Source: an uncultured Collinsella sp. (GTDB lineage Bacteria; Actinomycetota; Coriobacteriia; Coriobacteriales; Coriobacteriaceae). From it: DNA of 42,972 nucleotides. The stretch covers positions 1 through 42,972 of the forward strand of contig CABQKL010000003.1 in the NCBI GenBank assembly GCA_902464645.1, written 5' to 3'. The first letter of the stretch is position 1. Each line of letters starts with the position of its first letter. The translations under genes and the position numbers were made by a program. Positions 15,938 to 22,844 of the stretch are shown in pieces. Under the pieces are notes generated by a model. The model did not search any database. It had not been told where the DNA came from and saw only the letters and a list, made by a program, of their open reading frames with translations.

Positions 15938-16543
15938 CTAATGCTTGATCTCGATGCTCGAAATCTCGACTTCGCGTGCCTCGGCAACTGCCTTCGCCAT
16001 GTCATCGGGGAACTCGATGGAGTTGAGGAGCGCCTCGGCTTCTTTCTTATGCAGATCGAAGTTCGAGATGAGGACGTAGACGCTTCCCGGCTCAACGTCG
16101 GTAAAGAGGAGGGTTGAGACGCCGCTGTTGTCCTCGTACGTTCCGACGAGCCACGTCCTGCCGTTATACTCGACGGACCCGCCATCCTTCCACTGGAACG
16201 TATCACCTTTCTTTTCTGCCTGGTCGGCGTGGGATTCCTCTGCCGTCAGCGCTTTTTTCCAAACGGGGATAAAGCGATCGGCCGAACTGTTCTCGTCTTC
16301 GGGGAAGGTGAGCTGGACCCTGTCGGCGTTCTTGCCTGCCGAGTCGCTTACGCCAACGCCCTCGGGCATCTCGACCTTAAACCAGATAAAGTCGGTCTTC
16401 TTGGCGACGGGGGCCTTTTCCTTGCTCTCGCCCTTGGCGGCGCTGCTGCCTCCGCCCGATGCGTTCCCGCCGCAGCCCACGAGGGCGAGCGCGGCAAAGA
16501 GGGCGATGCAAAGGGAAAGGATCGATAGGGTCTTTTTCTTCAT
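15938..16543 (-). CDS. Lipoprotein, paralogue of the gene at 15118
   Basis: The product has 201 residues: MKKKTLSILSLCIALFAALA, lipobox LVGC with Cys24, a Ser/Gly/Lys-rich linker, then the same domain as the downstream lipoprotein (shared TDFIWFKV, DRFIPVW, YNGRTW, SVYVLISN). A polar insert around EESHADQAEKKGD is specific to this copy. The ATG at 16543 follows AAGGAGGACGCCACC; an in-frame start ten codons earlier has no better site. The shared domain has no cysteines beyond the lipobox and no recognised enzyme motif, so a binding role is more likely than catalysis. No transporter gene is adjacent. Confidence 0.88.
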   Translation of the reverse strand: MKKKTLSILSLCIALFAALALVGCGGNASGGGSSAAKGESKEKAPVAKKTDFIWFKVEMPEGVGVSDSAGKNADRVQLTFPEDENSSADRFIPVWKKALTAEESHADQAEKKGDTFQWKDGGSVEYNGRTWLVGTYEDNSGVSTLLFTDVEPGSVYVLISNFDLHKKEAEALLNSIEFPDDMAKAVAEAREVEISSIEIKH

Positions 16544-16925
16544 GGTGGCGTCCTCCTTGTCTCTTGGTGACATCGCGGTGCCGCGGGGCGTCAGGGCGTT
16601 GTTTCCGTTTGCGGCGGATGTCTTTGCGTACGGTGCGGCGATACCTCCGTTCGTGGTTTGAGGCCGTTGAGTGGCCGTGCCCCAACGGGTTCCTTACTTA
16701 TAGATATAGATATGCCCCAGTTTTTGACGTCCGGGAGTCTCGAAAGCTGGGCCATGTGTCCCATGTTTGCGGCGCCGACGCCTATCGTTCGTCATAGAAA
16801 TCCGCGATGGCCAGGTGTGCTGACGCTCATGTGCTTATGGGCTAGACTTAGCATCATTACGTGTTTGATGCGGTTGGTCGGCGGTTGCCGCCCGACCGAT
16901 CTATATGACTTGAAGGTGCATACGT
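16544..16925. other. Divergent intergenic region between lipoprotein 2 and fchA
   Basis: 382 bases without a convincing gene. It should hold the two divergent promoters. The repeated motif at 16749-16764 is the only clear structure. Confidence 0.5.
16749..16764. promoter_or_regulatory. Repeated 16-base motif upstream of lipoprotein gene 2
   Basis: Identical to 15787-15802 (GGGCCATGTGTCCCAT). It lies 206 bases upstream of the lipoprotein start and about 160 bases before fchA on the other strand, so it could serve either gene. Confidence 0.4.
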
Positions 16926-17558
16926 ATGAGCCAAGAGATGATGGACAAGACCTGCCGTGGGTTTGCCGAGGCGCTGGCCGCGCGCGAGCCGGTTCCCGGC
17001 GGCGGTAGCGCGAGCGCCTTTGTGGGCGCGCTGGGCGCCTCGCTTTGCGGGATGGTCGCTCGCTACGGGGCGACCAATCCCGCGCTTAGCGATCGGGCGG
17101 ACGATCTGACGCGTGCATTTGCCCAGGCAGACGAGTTGGCGCAGGAACTAGTGGGTCTGGTTGCCGAGGATGTTCGTGCATACGGCCAGGTGTCCGCGTC
17201 GTACGGCATTCCGCGCGAGGACCCGGCTCGACCCGCGGCGATTCAGGACGCGTTGCGCGTGGCGGCCATGCCGCCGTACCGGATCATGGATGCCTGCGGG
17301 CGCGCGCTGGCGCTGCTCGAGGACATGGCCGACAAGGGTTCGCGCCAGTTGCTGTCCGACGTGGCATGCGGCGCCGTGTTCTGCCGCGCCGCCATGCAAG
17401 GCGCGAGCCTGACGCTCTTTGCCAACACCACATCTATGAAAGACCGGGCGCGCGCCGAGGAACTCGAGGCGGCGTGCGATGAACTACTAGATACGTGGCT
17501 GCCGCGCGCCGATGCACTGGCGCGCCGTGCTGCTGACGCCGCAAGGAAGAGGGGATAG
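16926..17558 (+). CDS. fchA: Methenyltetrahydrofolate cyclohydrolase / cyclodeaminase family protein (FchA type)
   Basis: The product has 210 residues, an all-helical protein of the formiminotransferase-cyclodeaminase family. The signature is EPVPGGGSASAFVGALGASL near the N-terminus, where folate binds. It lacks the formiminotransferase part of the fused enzyme, as do FchA proteins of acetogens and clostridia that convert 10-formyl-THF to 5,10-methenyl-THF. folD starts two bases after the stop, so the pair is one operon and translation is probably coupled. No hut genes lie beside it, which favours the cyclohydrolase role over histidine breakdown. The start is the ATG at 16926, though the upstream site is weak (GAAGGTGCATACGT). 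Confidence 0.88.
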   Translation: MSQEMMDKTCRGFAEALAAREPVPGGGSASAFVGALGASLCGMVARYGATNPALSDRADDLTRAFAQADELAQELVGLVAEDVRAYGQVSASYGIPREDPARPAAIQDALRVAAMPPYRIMDACGRALALLEDMADKGSRQLLSDVACGAVFCRAAMQGASLTLFANTTSMKDRARAEELEAACDELLDTWLPRADALARRAADAARKRG

Positions 17559-17560
17559 CC

Positions 17561-18415
17561 ATGGCAGAGCTGCTCAAGGGTGCTCCCGTTGCCCGCGCTT
17601 TGACCGAGGAGCTTGCCGCTCGTTGCGCCGCCCTGCGCGAACAGGGCATCGTGCCGACGCTGGCCATCGTGCGTGTGGGCGAGCGCGAGGACGACCTGTC
17701 CTACGAGCGCGGCGCCCTCAAGCGCTGCGAGAAGGTCGGCATTGAGGCTCGCCGCGTTTTGCTTCCCGCCGATGTTTCGCAGGATGAGCTGCTGGCGGCT
17801 ATTGAGGGCATTAATACCGATTCGGCTGTTCATGGCTGCCTGATGTTTCGTCCGCTGCCCGCCGGCCTTGACGAGGATACAGTTGCCGCGGCACTCGAGC
17901 CCGCCAAAGATGTTGACTCCATGACGCCGGCCTCGCTGCTCACCACGCTTTCGGGGCGAGGCGAGGGCTTTGCTCCTTGCACGGCCGAGGCCGTGTTGGC
18001 ATTGCTGGACCATTACGGTGTTGAGCTGGATGGGGCCAAGGTCGCGGTCGTCGGTCGGTCGCTCGTGATTGGCCGTCCCGTTGCCGCCATGCTTACGGCT
18101 CGCAATGCCACGGTGACGATGTGCCATACGCATACGCGCGACTTGGCTGCCGAGTGCCGTGCGGCTGATATTGTGGTTGCGGCCGTTGGACGCGCACGCA
18201 CGATTGGCGCGGATGCGGTTCGCGAGGGCCAGACGATCATCGATGTGGGCATTAACTGGGACGAGGCCGCTGGCAAGCTGGTCGGCGATGTCGATTTTGA
18301 TGCTGCGGAGCTGATCGTTGGCGCAATTACTCCCGTGCCGGGCGGCGTGGGGGCTGTAACGACGGCGATTCTCGCCAAGCACGTGATCGAGGCGGCGGAG
18401 CGCGCATCGAAATAG
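17561..18415 (+). CDS. folD: Methylenetetrahydrofolate dehydrogenase FolD, probably lacking cyclohydrolase activity
   Basis: NAD(P)-dependent interconversion of methenyl- and methylene-THF. The protein has 284 residues, normal length, and its ATG follows AAGGAAGAGGGG. The Rossmann part is intact (VAVVGRSLVIGRP, DVGIN, TPVPGGVG), as are Tyr48 and KDVD (116-119). An ungapped alignment to E. coli FolD places Ala52 at the catalytic lysine (K54) and Phe96 at Q98: here SYERGALKRCEKVGI, against IYVASKRKACEEVGF in E. coli. In studied enzymes that lysine and glutamine are needed chiefly for cyclohydrolysis. FchA next to it could supply that step. So I infer a mainly dehydrogenase enzyme. Confidence 0.92.
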   Translation: MAELLKGAPVARALTEELAARCAALREQGIVPTLAIVRVGEREDDLSYERGALKRCEKVGIEARRVLLPADVSQDELLAAIEGINTDSAVHGCLMFRPLPAGLDEDTVAAALEPAKDVDSMTPASLLTTLSGRGEGFAPCTAEAVLALLDHYGVELDGAKVAVVGRSLVIGRPVAAMLTARNATVTMCHTHTRDLAAECRAADIVVAAVGRARTIGADAVREGQTIIDVGINWDEAAGKLVGDVDFDAAELIVGAITPVPGGVGAVTTAILAKHVIEAAERASK

Positions 18416-18516
18416 GTGTTTTTGACCACAGGGGCTGCCGAGGTCGCGGTTTCGCCCTTTTCGTGTCGAAGCGATACACTGTTACCGTTTGATTTCTTCG
18501 CTCAAGGAGGATGCGC

Positions 18517-20040
18517 ATGCCGTGCACAACGATTTTGGTTGGTAAGAACGCGAGCTACGACGGCTCGACGCTGGTTGCCCGCAATGAGGACTCGTCCAAC
18601 GGGGTGTTTGAGCCCAAGCGCATGCGCGTGGTGCACCCCGACGAGCAGCCGCGTGTCTACACGAGCGTCCTGAGCCACCTGACCGTTGAGCTGCCCGACA
18701 ACCCCATGCGTTACACGAGCGTCCCCGACGTTGTTCCGGGTCACGGCATTTGGGCCGAGGCCGGCTTCAATGAGCTCAATGTTGGCATGTCCGCAACCGA
18801 GACGCTCACCACCAACGAGCGCGTCCGCGGCGCCGATCCGCTCGTGGACTATGTGCCCGCCAAGGGTAACGAAGGCGAGGACGGCTATGTTCCGGCGCAG
18901 CCCGGTGGTTTGGGCGAGGAGGATATGGTGACCCTGGTGCTGCCGTACGCCAAGTCCGCCCGCGACGGCGTGCGCATCCTGGGCGACCTGCTCGAGCGCT
19001 ACGGCACCTACGAGAACAACGGCATCGCCTTTAGTGACGTGGACGAGATCTGGTGGCTCGAGACCATCGGCGGCCACCACTGGATCGCCAAGCGCGTGCC
19101 CGATGATGCCTACGTGACCATGCCCAACCAGCTGGGTATCGATAGCTTTGACCTGGACGACGCCGAGGGCGCCCAGGTCGACCACATGTGCTCCGCCGAC
19201 CTGCGCTCCTGGATGGCCGAGTGGCATCTGGATCTGACGCTGGGCATTAAGGGCGATGGTCCCGCTGCGGTCTTTAACCCGCGCGAGGCCTTTGGCTCGC
19301 ACAGCGACAGCGACCACGTCTACAACACGCCGCGCGCCTGGTACATGCAGCGCTGCCTCAACCCCAGCGATGTGTGGGACGGTCCCGACGCCGACTACAC
19401 GCCCGAGAGCGACGACATCCCCTGGAGCCGCGTGCCCGAGCGCAAGGTGACCATCGAGGACATCAAGTACGTGCTTTCGAGCCACTACCAGGGCACAGAG
19501 TACGACTGCTACGGCAGCAAGGGCACGCCCGCCACGCGCGGCGCCTATCGTCCCATCGGCATCAACCGCAACAGCCAGCTTGCCGTGCTGCAGCTGCGCC
19601 CCTATGCGCAGCCGGCGTATCGCGCCGTGCAGTGGATGGCGTTTGGCTCCAACTCGTTTAACGCGCTCGTGCCGCTGTACGCCAATGTCGAGACCATGCC
19701 CGAGTACTATGCCGACACGCAGGCTCGCGTGACGTCCGAGAATTTCTATTGGGCAAATCGCCTGATCGGTGCCTTGGCCGATGTTCGCTTCCATGAGTGC
19801 GGTCGCGCGGTCGAGGATTATCAGGAGAAGGTCGGCGGCATGGGCCACAAGCAGATCCACGACGTCGATGCCGCCGTGGCCGCGCTGCCCGAGGCCGAGG
19901 CGCCCGCCGAGCTCGCCCGCGCCAACGAGGCCTTTGCCGAGCTCGTGCGCGTGGAGACCGATGCCCTGTTGGGCAAGGTGCTCTACACCACGAGCTGTGC
20001 CATGAAGAACTCCTTCGCGATGAATGACAACGTAAGGTAA
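18517..20040 (+). CDS. C69 family dipeptidase (PepD-like)
   Basis: N-terminal-nucleophile hydrolase that cleaves dipeptides. The protein has 507 residues. It begins MPCTTILVGKNASYDGSTLV, the standard start of the family, with Cys3 as nucleophile and ARNEDS just after. Later blocks include NELNVGMSATET, DEIWWLETIGGHHW and MPNQLGIDSF. There is no signal peptide, so it is cytoplasmic, in line with a nutritional role in a peptide-fermenting bacterium. I chose the ATG at 18517 because AAGGAGG ends seven bases before it; an ATG at 18511 is too close to that site. It is monocistronic, with a GC-rich hairpin downstream. Confidence 0.94.
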   Translation: MPCTTILVGKNASYDGSTLVARNEDSSNGVFEPKRMRVVHPDEQPRVYTSVLSHLTVELPDNPMRYTSVPDVVPGHGIWAEAGFNELNVGMSATETLTTNERVRGADPLVDYVPAKGNEGEDGYVPAQPGGLGEEDMVTLVLPYAKSARDGVRILGDLLERYGTYENNGIAFSDVDEIWWLETIGGHHWIAKRVPDDAYVTMPNQLGIDSFDLDDAEGAQVDHMCSADLRSWMAEWHLDLTLGIKGDGPAAVFNPREAFGSHSDSDHVYNTPRAWYMQRCLNPSDVWDGPDADYTPESDDIPWSRVPERKVTIEDIKYVLSSHYQGTEYDCYGSKGTPATRGAYRPIGINRNSQLAVLQLRPYAQPAYRAVQWMAFGSNSFNALVPLYANVETMPEYYADTQARVTSENFYWANRLIGALADVRFHECGRAVEDYQEKVGGMGHKQIHDVDAAVAALPEAEAPAELARANEAFAELVRVETDALLGKVLYTTSCAMKNSFAMNDNVR

Positions 20041-20058
20041 AGACGGCCTTGCGGCGAA

Positions 20059-20097
20059 CGAGCGGGACAAACGCCGTCAAAGGCTTCGCCCCGCTCG
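20059..20097 (+). terminator. Weak terminator-like hairpin after the dipeptidase gene
   Basis: CGAGCGGG (20059-20066) pairs with CCCGCTCG (20090-20097) across a 23-base loop and is followed by ATTTCTAT. The long loop and broken T-run make it uncertain. Confidence 0.45.
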
Positions 20098-20188
20098 ATT
20101 TCTATCTTGGCGATAAAACGATTTTGTGTCGTTCACCCAATCTTGGGTACAAGAACGCCAATGCAGTTGTTCATGATTGGAGCCAACC

Positions 20189-20605
20189 ATGGTTATGAAA
20201 TTCGATCAGCTTGTTAACGGTGCCATCAACGTGGGCTTCGGCGCCGCTGCCGTTGCCGTTGAGGGCGGCAAGAAGGTCCTTGACGACCTCAATACTAAGG
20301 GCGAGCAGGTCCGCAAGGACGCCGGCACCCCCGATATCGCCCGCAGCGTGTCCGATATGTTCGAGCAGGCCGGCGGCACCATTTCCGACCTGACCGAGCG
20401 CCTGGGCATGCAGGGCGAGACTGCGGCGCAGCGCGTGCTCGACGAGCTCATCCTGGCTCGCGTCCGGGTTATGACCGCCCCCGAGCGCACGGCCTTCCTG
20501 GCCCATGTGCGCGACATCGTCGACTCGGTCGAGGACAACGTGACTTCGGTGCCCGTCGAGTCCGTTGAGCCCGACGATGCAGAGGACACCGAAGAGGCCG
20601 AGTAG
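20189..20605 (+). CDS. Small acidic helical protein, phasin-like in appearance, upstream of UbiB kinase
   Basis: Not recognised with certainty. The product has 138 residues: a short hydrophobic start (FDQLVNGAINVGFGAAAVAV), then long amphipathic helices (ARSVSDMFEQAGGTISDLTE, and VLDELILARVRVMTAPERTA) and an acidic tail (PDDAEDTEEAE). This resembles phasin-like or apolipoprotein-like helical proteins found beside UbiB/ABC1 kinases, but homology is unproved. The ATG at 20189 is chosen because TTGGAG lies a few bases upstream. It ends eight bases before the kinase gene, so the two form an operon. The promoter region holds a dyad, ACCCAatctTGGGT. Confidence 0.8.
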   Translation: MVMKFDQLVNGAINVGFGAAAVAVEGGKKVLDDLNTKGEQVRKDAGTPDIARSVSDMFEQAGGTISDLTERLGMQGETAAQRVLDELILARVRVMTAPERTAFLAHVRDIVDSVEDNVTSVPVESVEPDDAEDTEEAE

Positions 20606-20613
20606 CAGCGCAG

Positions 20614-22377
20614 ATGGCAGATTCCACCACCGATTACAACAATCTAGATCCCTTGGGTGACGAGACGGCGGTTGTCGATGAGGTTGAGGCCGCCGTCTCG
20701 GGCGCTCGTAAGAAGCCACGCGCTGTCGATATGGTCCCCGAGGAGCCCGACGCGATGGCGCCGGACGAGGAGTATCAGCTCACACCGGCAGGTCGTCGTG
20801 AGCGCATTGGGCAGATCGTTCGCCTGATCAAAAAGTACCGCGTATGGGATAACCTCACGCCGGTGCGTCTGCGTCGTCTGCTCGAAGAGCTCGGTCCCAT
20901 GTTCGTCAAGATGGGGCAGATTCTGGCTAACCGCTCCGAGATTTTGCCGCAGCGGTTTTGCGACGAGCTCCGTCGCCTGCGCTCCGACGTAGAGCCGGTG
21001 CCATATGAGGTAGTGCTCCGCTGTCTGGAAGAGGAATACGGCCAGCGCCTGGGGCAGATGTTCGACGCGATCGACCCCAACCCGCTCGGAAGCGCGTCGC
21101 TCGCGCAGGTGCACCGCGCCCGTCTGGTGACCGGCGAGGACGTAGCCGTTAAGGTGCAGCGCCCCGGCGCGCAACAGGTCATGGCGCAGGACATCGACAT
21201 CATCCGTTCGGTGGTGCGCATCGTTTCCAAGTTCGTCAACACCGATCAGTTTGTTGACCTGCACGGTGTGGTCGAAGAGCTGTGGACCTCATTTCGCGAG
21301 GAGACCAACTTTTTGGCCGAGGCCAAAAACCTCAACGATTTCTATGACTTCCACAAAAGCGTGCACGGCGTTTCGTGTCCCAAATCCTACCTGGACCTTT
21401 GCACCGAACACGTCGTGGTCATGGACTACATCGACGGCATCTCCATTGCCGATCCCGAGCGCCTGGTGGCCGAGGGCTATGACCTGGAAAAGATCGGCTC
21501 GGCGATCGTCGAGGACTATTCGACGCAGGTGCTCGACGACGGCTTTTTCCATGCCGACCCGCATGCGGGAAACATCATCCTCAAGGACGGCATTGTCTAC
21601 TTTATTGACCTGGGCATGGTCGGGCGCATGTCGAGCCACGACCGCGGTATCGTCAAGGATATGATTTTCGCCGTGGCCGAGGGCGATGTGCCCAAGCTCA
21701 AGGATTCGCTCATGCGTTTTGCCGTGACGCGCGGTGATTCGGCCGAGCTCGATCATTCGGCCTTTTTGTCCGATTTGGACTTTATCGTAGCCGACTTTGC
21801 AGGACTCGATCTTAAGGACCTGGATATCGGCGAGTTTTTGACCTCGTTGCTAAACCTGGCGCGCAAAAACGACGTTGAGCTGCCGAGCGTGGTGACGATG
21901 TTCGCCCGCGGCATGGTGACGCTCGAGGGTCTGCTGACCGAGTACATGCCCAACGTCAACATGATCCAGATCATCCAAGCGCACATCAAAAACGAGAAGA
22001 GCGCCTATGCGCGCGTCCGCGAAATGGGGCGCGATCTTGCCGCGAGCAGCTATCGCGCGGCAAAAGGCTCGCTCGAGGCGGCCGAGTATCTGGGCTTGGC
22101 GTCGCGTATGCTCACGCGCGGTCAGCTTAAGGTAAACACGCAGATCATGAGCAGCGATAAGGCGCTGCGACAGCTGGGTGGAATTATCGACCGCATGTCG
22201 ATGGCAATTGTGATTGCCGGCCTGTTTATCGGCTCGTCGGTGGTGTACTACGCGCGCATCGAGCCGGTTGTGTTCGGTATCCCGGTCATTGGCTTTATGG
22301 GCTACCTGAGCGCGCTGGTGCTGGCGCTGATGCTGGGCCGCGAGATTTGGCGCAACAGTCACGGCGGCAAGCGGTAA
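20614..22377 (+). CDS. UbiB/ABC1/AarF family atypical kinase
   Basis: Membrane-anchored protein-kinase-like ATPase. In other organisms the family supports quinone or isoprenoid lipid metabolism. The protein has 587 residues with an N-terminal acidic, disordered stretch to about 60. The KxGQ motif is KMGQ at 99-102, the alanine-rich nucleotide loop is GSASLAQVH at 159-167, and Lys180 is in VAVKVQRPG. The catalytic and metal-binding blocks are FFHADPHAGN near 311-320 and FIDLGMVG near 330. Two membrane helices close the protein (MAIVIAGLFIGSSVVYYARI, and VIGFMGYLSALVLALML). It is co-transcribed with the small helical gene upstream. No menaquinone gene is nearby, so the role in this organism stays open. 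Confidence 0.93.
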   Translation: MADSTTDYNNLDPLGDETAVVDEVEAAVSGARKKPRAVDMVPEEPDAMAPDEEYQLTPAGRRERIGQIVRLIKKYRVWDNLTPVRLRRLLEELGPMFVKMGQILANRSEILPQRFCDELRRLRSDVEPVPYEVVLRCLEEEYGQRLGQMFDAIDPNPLGSASLAQVHRARLVTGEDVAVKVQRPGAQQVMAQDIDIIRSVVRIVSKFVNTDQFVDLHGVVEELWTSFREETNFLAEAKNLNDFYDFHKSVHGVSCPKSYLDLCTEHVVVMDYIDGISIADPERLVAEGYDLEKIGSAIVEDYSTQVLDDGFFHADPHAGNIILKDGIVYFIDLGMVGRMSSHDRGIVKDMIFAVAEGDVPKLKDSLMRFAVTRGDSAELDHSAFLSDLDFIVADFAGLDLKDLDIGEFLTSLLNLARKNDVELPSVVTMFARGMVTLEGLLTEYMPNVNMIQIIQAHIKNEKSAYARVREMGRDLAASSYRAAKGSLEAAEYLGLASRMLTRGQLKVNTQIMSSDKALRQLGGIIDRMSMAIVIAGLFIGSSVVYYARIEPVVFGIPVIGFMGYLSALVLALMLGREIWRNSHGGKR

Positions 22378-22490
22378 CGATTTCGCGGGATCAGAGGAAG
22401 ACGGATCCTTTTGCTCGGCATTCCATCCTCACCCTTTTCTATCGCAAACCATAGCTTTTACCTTGGGCTTCGCCTGTGTGCGGGGTCCTT

Positions 22491-22518
22491 TTGCGTGCTA
22501 CCATATCGACAGTAATAA
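22491..22518 (+). promoter_or_regulatory. Sigma-70-type promoter of the cobalamin-regulated operon
   Basis: A -35-like TTGCGT (22491-22496) is followed after 16 bases by TAATAA (22513-22518). Transcription would begin near 22525, just before the riboswitch. Confidence 0.5.
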
Positions 22519-22529
22519 TCGATGGCCTA

Positions 22530-22700
22530 GATGGTGGTGCGGAGACGCACGAATGCGCGGTTTTCCTGCGCGTTTGGGAGAATCGGGGTGCAAGTCCCCG
22601 GCTGTACCAGTAACCGTAATTCCTCTTGGCCCGGGATGTTCGCGTCGCAGATCGGACGACGCGCCCGGGTCGGTAAGGTTAAGTCGGATCGCCTCCCATC
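22530..22700 (+). promoter_or_regulatory. Cobalamin (adenosylcobalamin-type) riboswitch
   Basis: The conserved core is easy to see: GGGAGAATC, a GGGG-TGCAAGT-CCCC hairpin (22585-22599), GGCTGTACCAGTAACCGTAA ending at 22619, and the B12-box-like AAGTCGGATCGCC at 22681-22693. The ends (GATGGTGG near 22530 and GCCTCCCATC ending at 22700) can pair as the closing stem. Binding of cobalamin normally turns such operons off. No U-rich terminator follows, but a small hairpin (CTGGG...CCCAG, 22809-22825) sits just before the ribosome site at 22836, so control of translation is more likely than termination; that is inference. Confidence 0.92.
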
Positions 22701-22844
22701 TTGCACGCGGGCGCGGCGCATGCCGCCGGTACGCGTTGGGCTCTGGAGGGAAGGGGGACCCCGATGGGGGTACTCAAGCGCAATATGCGCGATGATGTGG
22801 GGCAGCCGCTGGGCAATGCTCCCAGTGCAGACAGTAGGAGACAA

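Noticed and set aside
18502..20070. Long minus-strand open frame opposite the C69 peptidase
   Set aside because: Antisense shadow of a clearly recognised gene; low-complexity His/Val/Gly composition.
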